A program made the translations under genes and the position numbers. This document shows, piece after piece, positions 18,903 to 28,810 of a stretch of 64,000 nt of DNA; position 1 is the stretch's first letter, and each line of letters begins with the position of its first letter. This DNA comes from Salinivibrio kushneri. Lineage in GTDB: Bacteria > Pseudomonadota > Gammaproteobacteria > Enterobacterales > Vibrionaceae. The stretch spans positions 248,001-312,000 of the forward strand of contig NZ_CP114589.1 in assembly GCF_027286325.1 (NCBI RefSeq). The letters run 5' to 3'. Under the pieces are notes generated by a model. It was not told the origin of the DNA, did not search any database, and saw only the letters and a list, made by a program, of their open reading frames with translations.

Positions 18903-19486
18903 ACCGATCCTTTTGGTGGCGTTGGCAAGGCGCGGCGACGGAGAAAACGATTAATCAGCACCAGCAAAATAATCGAGAACGCAAACGCCCACCCCGTCAG
19001 TTGTTTCTCTGCCAGCCAATCGCTGTGCTCAATCGTGAATGCGCCCCAAAAAATCAATCCTGTCCAACAGGCGGTGGCAATACCAACGGATAATAAAAAG
19101 GTGCTGAGCGGGATCGAGAGAAAACCGCTGAGGCTATATGTAATCGTTCTCAATCCAGGGATAAAGCGGATAAGGAAAAGATTAAAAAAAGCGTGACGCC
19201 GTAAAAGGTGGCGAGCGTCTCGCACCCCTTTCATCAACAGTAAACGGGCACGTAAACTACGATAACGCCGCGCATAACGGCCCAGTAAAAACAGGGCGAT
19301 ATCACCGCTTGCGATACCCAAGAAAATCGCCAGCAAAGCCGTGTGCCACGCCAGTACCGACTCAACCGCTACAAAAGCGGCCAGCGCAATCGCACCATCC
19401 TCAAAAACATACGAGGCAAATATGATGACAAAAAATAACCCCAGTGACGGTAATGTCGCCAAACTGGGTATCATGCTCTCAACCAT
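18899..19486 (-). CDS. DedA-family membrane protein
   Basis: This 195-residue integral membrane protein has the DedA/SNARE-associated signature: an acidic residue in FEDGAIALA, the GDIALFLLGRYA motif and the conserved FIRFIPGLRT (here RFIPGLRT). Four to five hydrophobic segments are visible. Family members recycle undecaprenyl phosphate or flip phosphatidylethanolamine and are proton-motive-force dependent. GAGGAG lies upstream of ATG 19486. The 4-bp overlap with the ATP-grasp gene suggests a joint envelope function. Confidence 0.85.
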   Translation of the reverse strand: MVESMIPSLATLPSLGLFFVIIFASYVFEDGAIALAAFVAVESVLAWHTALLAIFLGIASGDIALFLLGRYARRYRSLRARLLLMKGVRDARHLLRRHAFFNLFLIRFIPGLRTITYSLSGFLSIPLSTFLLSVGIATACWTGLIFWGAFTIEHSDWLAEKQLTGWAFAFSIILLVLINRFLRRRALPTPPKGSV

Positions 19487-19558
19487 TGGCTTTCTCCTCT
19501 TTATTAATCATAGACAGAGGAGAACCCAAGTTACTTACAAATTGATGAAAAAATAAGG

Positions 19559-20305
19559 CTACATGCCGCCCGCCACATCAAATAAGCTCCCTGTCGAGTA
19601 CGAGGCATTGTCTGATAATAACCAAGCAATCATTTCTGCCACTTCTAGGGTAGAACCACCGCGGCCCAGTGGAATGTTATCCGCGACACGGGCGACGCGA
19701 TCCGGCTCACCGCCTGCGGCATGCATATCCGTATCTATCGGTCCTGGCCGCACCGCATTCACACGAATACCTTCGCGCCCGACTTCTTTTGCCAACCCCA
19801 TGGTAAGCGTATCAAGCGCTGCTTTGGTGGCTGCATAGTCAACATATTCATTGGGCGATCCTGTTTTTACCGCGGCGGAGGACACGTTAACAATCGCCCC
19901 TCCATTTCCCCCACGGGACTGCGCCATGCGGTGTACGGCTTCGCGGCAGCACAAAAAGGCACTGGTGACATTCGCTTGGAACATCGCGTTGATCCGCTCT
20001 GCATCCATACTGCTCACCGTCGACTGTGGCAACATGATCCCTGCGTTGTTAACCAGTGCAGTGATATTTCCCAGACGGTTGTCTGCTTCGCTAAATAAGC
20101 GCTTCACACCCTCTTCGCTCGATACATCCGCCTGAACTGCAATTGCATTGACACCAATTGCTTGAAGCTCATCAACAAGCGCAAAAGCAGATTCACTGTT
20201 GCTAAGATAATTGATGCAAATGGCATAGCCACGCTGTGCCAATAGTTTTGCCGTCTCACGGCCAATGCCGCCACTTGCCCCGGTTACAATCGCAACTGGA
20301 TTCAT
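19559..20305 (-). CDS. Short-chain dehydrogenase/reductase
   Basis: The 248-residue classical SDR has TGASGGIG (8-15), NNAG (86-89), Ser142/143, Tyr157 and Lys161 (YAATK) and a C-terminal GSLFDVAGG. It resembles glucose 1-dehydrogenase or 3-oxoacyl reductase-like SDRs. No linked substrate genes are present: upstream is a chemoreceptor on the same strand 17 bp away and downstream is a DedA gene. The substrate cannot be assigned. Confidence 0.82.
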   Translation of the reverse strand: MNPVAIVTGASGGIGRETAKLLAQRGYAICINYLSNSESAFALVDELQAIGVNAIAVQADVSSEEGVKRLFSEADNRLGNITALVNNAGIMLPQSTVSSMDAERINAMFQANVTSAFLCCREAVHRMAQSRGGNGGAIVNVSSAAVKTGSPNEYVDYAATKAALDTLTMGLAKEVGREGIRVNAVRPGPIDTDMHAAGGEPDRVARVADNIPLGRGGSTLEVAEMIAWLLSDNASYSTGSLFDVAGGM

Positions 20306-20321
20306 TGCTACTCCTTTTCGC

Positions 20322-21920
20322 TTAATCCGCCGATACCGGTGGATAATACCCCATTCTCACTGCGCCCCAATGTTGACCTGCAACAAAAAGAGGGACAGAG
20401 AGATCATGCATTACCTCACCCGTATCGCGCTTGTAGGTCTGCAGCAACATGGTATCAGTATGTTGACCGCAACGCCTACCTGTTCGGTCATCAAATAAGC
20501 GTTTAGTCCGGTTTCCGGTGATATCTTGCGCATAATCACCGGTGAGAGGCTGGCAAAAGCGCTGATTATGCGTGGGGACGTAGCCATGGTTGTCATTGGC
20601 AATCACATAAACAATGTTCTCATCAGTCTCAAGAATTGGCTCTTGAATAGGCGGTAAGATCCGATCACACAAGCTATCAAACCGGGTGGTATATTTTTTA
20701 GGATCGGTATTCGCGATCGGCTGATAGTGGCGGTCAAACAAATCACTTTTACTGATCTCACCCTTTTCAATGGCTTGTGCAAACGCTGCCTCTATACGAT
20801 CACGACATAAGCTGGCTGCTTTAAAAAAGCGTTGATGTGGGCTCGCCTCAGACAGCTCGGCAAAAACAGCATTGGTTTTTTCGGTGGTTTCCATCAAGCC
20901 TTCCGCTTCTTGGCTCAGCGCAATCACCTGATTATCACTGTCTTCTAGTCCAGTCCGCACTTGGGTCAATGCTGAAGCAATTTGCTCGAGGCTAGCACTG
21001 TTTTGTGACGATCCATCCGCCATTTGTCTCACGGCGGCTTCAACCTGATCGGCTCTGGACGAGAGGTCGGTTAAAATCTCTCCTACGCGCTCAACATTCA
21101 ATGTCCCCGACTCAACATCCGACGACAAGGTTTGAATATGGGTCATGACATTGCTGGATTCACTCATGATTTGCTTAATGATAGCTGCCACCTCACTGGT
21201 ACTTTGCGAGGTGCGCTGAGCTAGCTGACGAACCTCATCAGCAACCACTGCAAAACCACGGCCTTGCTCTCCCGCTCGTGCCGCTTCAATGGCGGCGTTC
21301 AACGCCAATAAGTTCGTTTGCTCTGCAATCGCATCAATAACTTGTGCAACATCGCTCACTTTATTGACGTTAGCGTCTAACGCTTCAATACGTGCCACTG
21401 TTTCAGTCGTTTTTTGGTTAATATCACGCATTTCCACGATTGAGGCGGTGAGCTTATCAGCCCCTTCCAGACTAAGGTCTCGCATACGCGTCACTTGCTC
21501 AACGGATGCCGCCTGCGCTTGGCAGGTGTCAGACAACGTCTGTTCGATATGCTGTGCGGTCTCGGTGACCTCGACCACAGAAGAAAACTGTTCGGTTAAT
21601 CGCGTTTTTAGTATATCCGAGCGATGCGAGACTTCCGCCGCATTCATGGCATTCATGGTGGCGCGCGTTGCCAGCCGTCCGACCGTCTCCATCGGTAGCG
21701 TTTGTGTGTCCTCCTCGATACCTTGCCCCGATTCCACCTTGGGTGGCGACGAGAGCACCTTCATTGCCAACACGATCACGAGCGCTTGGCAGGTGAGGAG
21801 TCCCGCTACCGTATAAAACTGCTCAGAAAAAAAGCGCCAACTCACCAACACTAAAAGTGTCAACGTGGTGCCTATTACAACCCAAAGCCATGATTGTTTG
21901 TTCGCTGCGTTCCCTGTCAT
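20322..21920 (-). CDS. Methyl-accepting chemotaxis protein with C-terminal sensor domain
   Basis: ATG 21920 is used because AAAGGTGG lies 4-5 nt upstream and the protein then starts just before its membrane segment; an in-frame extension to 21989 is less likely. The 532 residues contain two adjacent hydrophobic stretches (about 12-55, [15 protein letters not shown] then [17 protein letters not shown]). The signalling module follows, with the MCP hairpin tip [19 protein letters not shown]. From about 355 to the end comes an extra domain ([42 protein letters not shown]). The tail is like cache-related domains found after the signalling module in some proteobacterial receptors, so the sensor is probably cytoplasmic. 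There is no periplasmic ligand domain. Confidence 0.85.
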   Translation of the reverse strand: MTGNAANKQSWLWVVIGTTLTLLVLVSWRFFSEQFYTVAGLLTCQALVIVLAMKVLSSPPKVESGQGIEEDTQTLPMETVGRLATRATMNAMNAAEVSHRSDILKTRLTEQFSSVVEVTETAQHIEQTLSDTCQAQAASVEQVTRMRDLSLEGADKLTASIVEMRDINQKTTETVARIEALDANVNKVSDVAQVIDAIAEQTNLLALNAAIEAARAGEQGRGFAVVADEVRQLAQRTSQSTSEVAAIIKQIMSESSNVMTHIQTLSSDVESGTLNVERVGEILTDLSSRADQVEAAVRQMADGSSQNSASLEQIASALTQVRTGLEDSDNQVIALSQEAEGLMETTEKTNAVFAELSEASPHQRFFKAASLCRDRIEAAFAQAIEKGEISKSDLFDRHYQPIANTDPKKYTTRFDSLCDRILPPIQEPILETDENIVYVIANDNHGYVPTHNQRFCQPLTGDYAQDITGNRTKRLFDDRTGRRCGQHTDTMLLQTYKRDTGEVMHDLSVPLFVAGQHWGAVRMGYYPPVSAD

Positions 21921-22099
21921 CGAGCCACCTTTGTTCCTCACTGAACCCATTTTATTCAATGCCATGGCATGCGGTCGTATCTCGACCACAGGACTGCCAC
22001 GATTTAGTTACTAATGCCATTCTTCATGCTCAATAGCGATGAAAGTGATCAAATTTCGACTAAAGCACTAGATATGTAGGGCTTGTCACCAAACCATTT

Positions 22100-22117
22100 G
22101 TAGGGCCCAGACCCTAC
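22100..22117. promoter_or_regulatory. Dyad GTAGGG-N6-CCCTAC with upstream copy of its half site
   Basis: A perfect 6-bp inverted repeat lies about 125-145 bp upstream of the MASE1 protein start. TGTAGGGC occurs at 22075 and again at 22099, 24 bp apart (about two helical turns). The 21921-22242 gap shows no gene and should hold the divergent promoters of the chemoreceptor and the cyclase/phosphodiesterase. Confidence 0.35.
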
Positions 22118-22242
22118 TGTCTCTCCATACAGCGGTAGGTTAATCGGCATCGTTAAAGATAGCGGAAACGCAATAAACGTCGTTAATTCTTAGACAAAAT
22201 GCGCTAAGCTACGCCTAGGTCGTTGTAATTAATGAGAGAGCC

Positions 22243-25200
22243 ATGCCCCGCAATCAACAAGTGCGTCAGGCGCTTAACGCCTTTTTGGTATTGATGGCAA
22301 CTAGCTTCTCGCTGGTGTGCTTTTCTTTGGCTGTCATTCCTGAAAGCGAGGAGTTTGCGGTGATCTGGTACGCCTCCGCGGTGGGGGCTTTCTCACTGAC
22401 CAACCTTCCTTACCGCGCGCGCATGTTAGCTACCCTCGGTTTATTTATCGGCGTATTCGCGGCGGATTACCTGATGGGGCTCCCCTATGTATTAAGCCTT
22501 AAGCTGGCGTTCATCAATACATTGACCGCATTCACAGGCTGTACGTTATACCTTTTTATGCGCCAGCGTTATGGCAATCCTTTGTCAAGTGTGTGGCCAT
22601 TTATCCGCGGATTGATGCCAACAGCCGTTGTTAGCCCGCTTGTCGGTGCTCTCCTCGGGGGCTATGTTTTATCTGCCTTCAATGATCATGGGCTCAACTA
22701 CTATTTAATACGCTGGTTTTTCAGTGAGTTTATCGGATTTGTCGCTCTGTTCCCGCTGTTATTGACACTTAAGGAGCGGCTATACGCCGACACCCACGAT
22801 AGACTGTATCGCCCCATGCCGGCTCCCGCGACCATGATAATCGGCAGTCTTGTGCTTTTTGCCCTGATCAGCTTGCTTTTTTATGCCTTCCCCTATCCGT
22901 TCATCGCGCTGACAGGCTTGTTTTTCATTGCCGCCACACTGCAAAGCAGACTAATAGGCCTTGCCACTATCGCCTTATCAGTGGTCAGCTTTGATCTCCT
23001 TTCTGCGATGGGTGTCTTTGCTTTCCATATCGACAGCGAACACCAAGTATCCCTATCGCGCCTAGTCACCGCGGCCGCGACATTAGTGATCGGGGTCGGG
23101 ATGACACAGCTAGCGTATAGTTATCGACGTCATCAACGACATCACATTGAGCAGCACTCGCTACTCACGCAAGCCATGCATAACTCATTGATTGGGATGG
23201 CGATACTTGATCCGCGGGGGATTGTCCAAGATGCAAACGCCAGTTTGGCGCAATTTTTTGGCTGTGAGCGCCGCGTGCTTATCGGATCGCATGTCTCTTT
23301 GTTCACACGAGAACAAGACCAATCTTCGCTGAGGGATTATTTTAACGATCTGATCATGGGTCATGCTGACAACAAGCGATTGGAAAAGCGTTTTGTACGT
23401 GCCGATGGTGAGACAGTATGGGGACGGCTCTCGCTCACCGCGGTTCGGGATAAACATGCTGGCCATGTCACTCACTTGATCAGCCAAGTTGAGGATATTA
23501 ACGTACTCAAAGCGGCACAGCGTGAACAAAAACGCTGGCTTGAACGTTGGCGCTTTGCCCTAGATATCAACAAACTTGCCGTATTTGAACTCAATATTCA
23601 TACGGGGGCGTTGCTGTTTTCTGGATGGTCTGCGCCTTTGCTCGGCATCAATGCCAAAACGATACGCACCTACCAAGACTGGGTCAGTCGCATACATCCA
23701 GACGATCGCGCCGCATGGGAACAATCTATGCGCCTGCTCGTCGATAAACACACCGATCGGATAGTAGAGGTTTTCCGGTTTAAAAATGACGCCAGCGTCT
23801 ATCGCTACCTGCGCCAATCATCGGCGCGCCAAACGGGGGAAGAAACCGAAACCGTCTTGAGTACCGTGATTGACATCACTGAGCAGTATCTAACTAACCG
23901 GCAAACAGATACTTTACGCCGTCGCCTAGAGGCCGCGACAAAGGCTGCCAACATTGGTATTTGGGAGTATCACATTAACGAAGACAGGCTAGAGTGGGAC
24001 GCACAAATGTACCGCCTCTATGATGTCCCCGAGGCCGAAGGCAGTGAAAAACTCGCCACCTGGCAACAACGTCTTCATCCAGATGATGCAGAGGCTGTCA
24101 ACCAAACGCTCCAGCACGCGCTTACGCATCATCAACGACTCGATACCCAATTTCGGATCATTGATAGCCAAGGGCGAATTCGCTACATCCGTGCTCTCGC
24201 CAGCTTACAAATAGACGACAATGGCAACACGGCACGGATGATCGGCGCTAATTGGGACAATACTGAAATCAACGAGCTCAACCATGCTCTGACCCAGGAG
24301 CGTGAACAGCTTGATGTGGTGATGAATTCCATCAACGATGCAGTCATCACCATCGACGAGCAAGGCAACCTGGCCTATCTGAACAATACCGCCCAGTGGC
24401 TTGTTGCCAATGATAACGTGCTGCCACTCGGCCGACCTGTGGACACGGTTTTCGAACTGTATAACAACCAGCAACGGGTGCTGCTTTCCAGTTTTGGCAA
24501 TCAACAAACAGAGACCTTTTTTGAGACCCAAATACAAGACGCCTATCAACTGGTTCTCGCGGGTGGCAAACGCATGTACGTGTCGGTGGCAGTGTCCCCA
24601 CTGACCAGTAACCAAAACGGTCAACACGGGTATGTGTTTGTGCTGCGAGACGTGTCGGATGAGCACGCGTTAATGGCACAGTTAGACTATAACGCCAATC
24701 ATGATTCGCTCACGCAGCTACCCAATCGCCGCGCCTTTGAAACCCTGATGGAAAATCACTTGTCCAGCGAGAATCAGTCGCCCTCCGTCTTAGCCTTTAT
24801 CGATTTAGACCTTTTCAAAATCATCAATGACTCAGTCGGCCATCACGCCGGTGACGAAGTCCTATGCCAAGTATCACAAGCCTTAGCTGATAACATACGT
24901 AGTGATGATGTGGTAGCTCGTTTAGGTGGAGATGAGTTTGCGTTGCTGCTCACACACTGCAATATGCGCGACGCGAAGCGTACGATCGCCGACTTAATCA
25001 AACAGCTTGAGCAGTTATCTTTCTCCTATGGCGAGCGCATTTTTGCCATCAGTGCCAGTGTGGGTCTGGTGGATGTTAACGATGCAACGTTAACCCTCTC
25101 GGATTTGATGAGCCGCGCCGATGTGGCGATGTATGAGGCCAAGTCGGCAGGACGCGGGCAGATCGTGGATTACAATGATATCTCAGGGACCGCACAGGGA

Positions 25201-25989
25201 CGCCACAGTGACATGCAAATGGTGGGAAAAATCACACGGGCACTGACTGAAAACCGCTTTACGCTCTTTGGTCAACAAGTTGCACCCGCACAAGGGCCAG
25301 TTGTTGAGCATTGGTATGAGCTGTTAATACGCATGATAGATACCGACGGTAGTATTATGAACCCAGGTGAATTTATCCCCGCAGCCGAAGCCTTTGGTTA
25401 CATTCGCGATATCGATGGTTGGGTCGTGAACTATGTGCTAAATACGCGCGCGACTGAGTTGGCAGAGTCAGGGCTCAGGTTCAACATCAACCTTTCAGCA
25501 AACTCAATCAGTGATCCTAAATTTCAAGCACAACTCAAACAGCTATTAAGCGCGTCCGTCCTTCCTGCCGAACGACTGTGTTTCGAGATCACTGAATCAG
25601 CACTCATTAGTCATTTAAACACTGCGGTGTCCTTTATTGATGAGCTACGCCACTATGGTGCACATGTCGCGTTGGATGATTTTGGCGCAGGCCTCTGCTC
25701 ATTTCATTACTTAAAGTTGTTCAATGTGGATGTGGTTAAAGTTGACGGTCAATTTGTTGCTAACCTCACCAACCGAGAAAACAAAATCGATCGCGTCATA
25801 CTGGAGTCCATTGTCAGCATCTGTGACACCATGGGTTACAAAACGGTCGCGGAATGGGTCTCCGATGAGGAAAAACTTGCCTGCGTGCAAGAAATTGGCA
25901 TTAACTACGTACAAGGGTTTCTTATCGACCACCCGACACCGCTTGATACACTGCTTGCCACGCATACCCTCACACCGCCGAGTCACTGA
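22243..25989 (+). CDS. MASE1-PAS-GGDEF-EAL c-di-GMP signalling protein
   Basis: The 1248-residue protein has an N-terminal multi-pass MASE1 membrane sensor (about 1-300), several PAS/PAC repeats (about 310-810), then GGDEF (about 820-990) and EAL (about 1005-1245). The cyclase signature RLGGDEF is intact and preceded by an RxxD inhibitory site (RSDD, five residues before GGDEF). The EAL motif reads ELL (YELLIRM) but keeps its Glu. NLS, the Glu pair region (EITESAL), the Asp pair (LDDFGAG), KVDGQF and the final Gln (QGF) are present, so phosphodiesterase activity is plausible. It is a single gene. Its signals are unknown. Confidence 0.9.
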   Translation: MPRNQQVRQALNAFLVLMATSFSLVCFSLAVIPESEEFAVIWYASAVGAFSLTNLPYRARMLATLGLFIGVFAADYLMGLPYVLSLKLAFINTLTAFTGCTLYLFMRQRYGNPLSSVWPFIRGLMPTAVVSPLVGALLGGYVLSAFNDHGLNYYLIRWFFSEFIGFVALFPLLLTLKERLYADTHDRLYRPMPAPATMIIGSLVLFALISLLFYAFPYPFIALTGLFFIAATLQSRLIGLATIALSVVSFDLLSAMGVFAFHIDSEHQVSLSRLVTAAATLVIGVGMTQLAYSYRRHQRHHIEQHSLLTQAMHNSLIGMAILDPRGIVQDANASLAQFFGCERRVLIGSHVSLFTREQDQSSLRDYFNDLIMGHADNKRLEKRFVRADGETVWGRLSLTAVRDKHAGHVTHLISQVEDINVLKAAQREQKRWLERWRFALDINKLAVFELNIHTGALLFSGWSAPLLGINAKTIRTYQDWVSRIHPDDRAAWEQSMRLLVDKHTDRIVEVFRFKNDASVYRYLRQSSARQTGEETETVLSTVIDITEQYLTNRQTDTLRRRLEAATKAANIGIWEYHINEDRLEWDAQMYRLYDVPEAEGSEKLATWQQRLHPDDAEAVNQTLQHALTHHQRLDTQFRIIDSQGRIRYIRALASLQIDDNGNTARMIGANWDNTEINELNHALTQEREQLDVVMNSINDAVITIDEQGNLAYLNNTAQWLVANDNVLPLGRPVDTVFELYNNQQRVLLSSFGNQQTETFFETQIQDAYQLVLAGGKRMYVSVAVSPLTSNQNGQHGYVFVLRDVSDEHALMAQLDYNANHDSLTQLPNRRAFETLMENHLSSENQSPSVLAFIDLDLFKIINDSVGHHAGDEVLCQVSQALADNIRSDDVVARLGGDEFALLLTHCNMRDAKRTIADLIKQLEQLSFSYGERIFAISASVGLVDVNDATLTLSDLMSRADVAMYEAKSAGRGQIVDYNDISGTAQGRHSDMQMVGKITRALTENRFTLFGQQVAPAQGPVVEHWYELLIRMIDTDGSIMNPGEFIPAAEAFGYIRDIDGWVVNYVLNTRATELAESGLRFNINLSANSISDPKFQAQLKQLLSASVLPAERLCFEITESALISHLNTAVSFIDELRHYGAHVALDDFGAGLCSFHYLKLFNVDVVKVDGQFVANLTNRENKIDRVILESIVSICDTMGYKTVAEWVSDEEKLACVQEIGINYVQGFLIDHPTPLDTLLATHTLTPPSH

Positions 25990-26107
25990 CAGTGCCCGAC
26001 GACGACCGACTACTGTTTTACTCATTCACCTAATACGCAGTGGCAATCGTGGTTGCACACGCCCAATAAAAAAGGCAATTTAGAGGTTTTGCTTGGACGG
26101 TTACCTC

Positions 26108-27025
26108 ATGAACCGATATACACTGGCTGGGTGCGGCGCCATCATACTTTGGAGCAGTAATGTCGCCTTTATTCGCCATGTTACCGAACTGCTTGGGCCA
26201 CTCGGTGGCGCAGCGGCCATTTATACCCTAGCCTCTCTCTGTTTGATTGTCTGTGTGGGTCTTCCCAACCTCCGTGAGTTTCCACGCCAATATTTAGTTA
26301 TCGGTGGCGTTTTATTCGTGGTGTATGAACTGTGCTTGGCCTTGTCACTGGCCTGGGCGAATACCCGCACCCAAGCGATAGAAATGGGGGTGATCAACTA
26401 CCTCTGGCCTTGCTTAACCGTTTTATTGTCTGTCATCTTAACTCGTCAGAAAGTGAGCCTTTGGCTCTATCCTGCGTTAGCGGTCGCCTTTATGGGCGTG
26501 GTGTGGACAGTAGGGGGCAAACAAGGCGTGTCTTGGTCTCACCTAGTGGCAAACATTCAATCCAACCCGGTTAGCTATATATTGGCGTTTAGCGGTGCGA
26601 TTATTTGGGCGATGTACTGCAATCTCACCAAGATGCGCGCGCAGGGTCATAACGGTATCACCTGGTTTTTCTGTGCCACTGCGGTGACTTTGTGGGTAGG
26701 CTATCTCGCCTCTGACGTACCCGCCATGCGTCTTTCATGGCAAACCAGCGGCTATGTTATTCTCGCTGGTCTGGCAATGGGTGGCGGCTATGGGCTGTGG
26801 AATATTGGCATTCTCAAGGGCAATTTGATGGTCTTGGCCACGTTGTCCTATTTCATTCCTATCTTATCGACCTTATTGTCGGCAGTACTCCTATCGACGT
26901 CGTTGACGCTCACCTTTTGGCAAGGTGTGGCCATGGTCACTTTAGGCTCACTGGCAAGCTGGTGGCTGACTCGGGCACCCGTTAAACAAGCTGCAAACAA
27001 ACGCACCGAGGCCAAAGCACTTTAG
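26108..27025 (+). CDS. yddG: YddG-like DMT-superfamily exporter
   Basis: The 305-residue protein has ten predicted membrane segments and the two EamA repeats of the drug/metabolite transporter superfamily. Sequence blocks typical of YddG are seen: IILWSSNVAFIR at the start, MGVINYLWPCLT, and AMGGGYGLWNIGILKGN. YddG exports aromatic amino acids. ATG 26108 is preferred to an upstream TTG at 26093; both have weak purine-rich sites, so the start is uncertain by five codons. It is convergent with the siderophore transporter operon. Confidence 0.85.
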   Translation: MNRYTLAGCGAIILWSSNVAFIRHVTELLGPLGGAAAIYTLASLCLIVCVGLPNLREFPRQYLVIGGVLFVVYELCLALSLAWANTRTQAIEMGVINYLWPCLTVLLSVILTRQKVSLWLYPALAVAFMGVVWTVGGKQGVSWSHLVANIQSNPVSYILAFSGAIIWAMYCNLTKMRAQGHNGITWFFCATAVTLWVGYLASDVPAMRLSWQTSGYVILAGLAMGGGYGLWNIGILKGNLMVLATLSYFIPILSTLLSAVLLSTSLTLTFWQGVAMVTLGSLASWWLTRAPVKQAANKRTEAKAL

Positions 27026-27029
27026 GAGC

Positions 27030-27052
27030 ACTAGCCGCTAATAGCGGCTAGT
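27030..27052. terminator. Bidirectional hairpin between yddG and the ABC ATPase gene
   Basis: A perfect 10-bp stem (ACTAGCCGCT / AGCGGCTAGT, loop AAT) lies in the 41-bp gap between convergent genes. There is no strong U-tract, so termination strength is uncertain. Confidence 0.55.
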
Positions 27053-27066
27053 CATTCACAACACAC

Positions 27067-27858
27067 TTAAGTCTCTGCAGCGGCCATCGACGACGTGGCG
27101 GCGCCATAATACAAACAAATGCGCTGCCCGTTTATCTCCTCGACTTCAAAATCAATCTCGTAAATCCGCTCCATAATGGGTTTAGTCACCACGTTTTTCA
27201 CTTGGCCACTGGCAACGACCTCACCCGCTTTCATCGCGATCATGTTATCGGCGTAGCACGCACTAAAATTGATATCGTGCATCACCACCACCACTGCCTT
27301 GTTGTGTCGGTGTGCCAGATCTCGTACCGTTTTCATGATCGCCACAGAGTGACGAATATCGAGGTTGTTGAGTGGCTCGTCGAGGAAAACATAGTCGGTG
27401 TTTTGTGCCACCACCATGGCGATGAATGCCATTTGACGCTGACCACCACTGAGCTGATCAATAAAGCGGTCTTGCAATTCTGTTAACCCGAGCTGCGCTA
27501 ACGCATCGTCAATCACTGCATTGTCTTGTTCGGTTAGCCGCCCTTTTGAGTGGGGGAAGCGCCCAAATGCAACCAACTCACGCACCCGGAAGCGCATATT
27601 GACGTTATTCGCTTGACGCAATACCGCCAGGCGCTGCGCCAATGCGTAGTTACTCCACTCACTCAGTGGTTTGTCACCAATCAACACCTCACCGGCATCA
27701 CTCTCCGTCAGTCGGCTCGCCATCGATAACAGCGTACTTTTCCCGGCCCCATTGGGGCCGATGATGGCAGTCACTTTACCGAGAGGAAACAGTGCACTGG
27801 CTTGATTGACCACCTGTGTTTGGCCGTAAGCTTTCGATAATCCAATTAATTCAATCAT
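27067..27858 (-). CDS. vctC: Iron-siderophore ABC transporter ATPase (VctC-like)
   Basis: The 263-residue ATPase has Walker A (GPNGAGKST, about 34-42), Q-loop (LRQ), signature LSGGQRQM, Walker B (YVFLDEP) and the switch His (VMHDINF), as in FecE/FepC-type subunits. It is the last gene of a leftward operon with two BtuC-type permeases and a periplasmic binding protein. That gene order matches vctPDGC of Vibrio. The gene symbol is by similarity and context, not by search. Confidence 0.85.
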   Translation of the reverse strand: MIELIGLSKAYGQTQVVNQASALFPLGKVTAIIGPNGAGKSTLLSMASRLTESDAGEVLIGDKPLSEWSNYALAQRLAVLRQANNVNMRFRVRELVAFGRFPHSKGRLTEQDNAVIDDALAQLGLTELQDRFIDQLSGGQRQMAFIAMVVAQNTDYVFLDEPLNNLDIRHSVAIMKTVRDLAHRHNKAVVVVMHDINFSACYADNMIAMKAGEVVASGQVKNVVTKPIMERIYEIDFEVEEINGQRICLYYGAATSSMAAAET

Positions 27859-27862
27859 AATA

Positions 27863-28810
27863 TTAAAACTTGTTTTTCGTCAGTAGATACAAGAAGTAAG
27901 CCCCACCGACAAAGTTAATGATCACACTCACCGTGGTCTCAAACCCAAACCATTGCTCGACAACATACTGGCCACTTAACAACAAAAAGGCGGCCAATAT
28001 ACTGGTGGCCACAATTAAAAAACGATGCTGATAACTGACAAACATTTGTCGCGCGAGGCTCACCACAATCAAACCAAAAAAGAGCACCGGCCCGACCAAC
28101 GCGGTAGAGACCGCAATCATCACCGCGATCACCGTCATCACTTTCAGCGTGAGTCGCCGCGTATCGATGCCAAGGCTGGTGGCGTTATCCTCACCCAACA
28201 AACACACATCAAGCTGATTGCTAAATCGATATAACACCAGCAAGCAGGCTGCCAATACCGGCACACTGACATAGACCAGTTCACGGTTGGCATTATTGAA
28301 ACTGGCGAACATCGCATCTTGCAGTATGGCGAACTCACTTGGGTCGACTAACAAGGTAAAAAACTGACTGATACTGCCAAATACGCTACCTAACACGATG
28401 CCAATTAACAGCAGGGTATAGATGTTGGCGCGATGTCGACGAAAGTAAAGCATGAACAACACAGTCGCGCTGACGGTCATTAACACCACACTGGCGGTAA
28501 AGTTCGCATAGGCATTGATCAGCAATACGCTACTTGAGCCAAATACCACCAATAAGACGGTTTGCAAGAGGACGTATAAACTATCAAAGCCCAGAATCGA
28601 AGGGGTCAGAATCCGATTGTTGGTGATGGTTTGAAATACCAGCGAAGAGGCAGAGATGGCCACGGCAGCCAGCGTGATTGCCAATACCTTAGGGGTTCGT
28701 CGCGAAAGAAAATATGCGTAATTGTCCGCGGTTAATCCATGCCCCAAAAAGTACCCCGCCACGAGCACAACACCTATTGCAACCAGAGAGAGCTTGATAC
28801 CATCACGCAT
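27863..28810 (-). CDS. vctG: Iron-siderophore ABC transporter permease (VctG-like)
   Basis: The 315-residue BtuC/FecCD-family permease has about nine or ten hydrophobic segments and the family motifs LLIGIVLGSVFG and FFGLIVVSLARQM, the latter in the cytoplasmic loop that contacts the ATPase. It overlaps the upstream permease by 8 bp and is followed after 4 bp by the ATPase gene. It forms the heterodimeric membrane channel with the upstream permease. Confidence 0.86.
   Translation of the reverse strand: MRDGIKLSLVAIGVVLVAGYFLGHGLTADNYAYFLSRRTPKVLAITLAAVAISASSLVFQTITNNRILTPSILGFDSLYVLLQTVLLVVFGSSSVLLINAYANFTASVVLMTVSATVLFMLYFRRHRANIYTLLLIGIVLGSVFGSISQFFTLLVDPSEFAILQDAMFASFNNANRELVYVSVPVLAACLLVLYRFSNQLDVCLLGEDNATSLGIDTRRLTLKVMTVIAVMIAVSTALVGPVLFFGLIVVSLARQMFVSYQHRFLIVATSILAAFLLLSGQYVVEQWFGFETTVSVIINFVGGAYFLYLLTKNKF

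Noticed and set aside
21289..21816. Plus-strand frame of 175 codons opposite the chemoreceptor
   Set aside because: Antisense to the MCP signalling domain; its Thr/Ser/Ala-rich product is the expected shadow of the conserved coiled coil.
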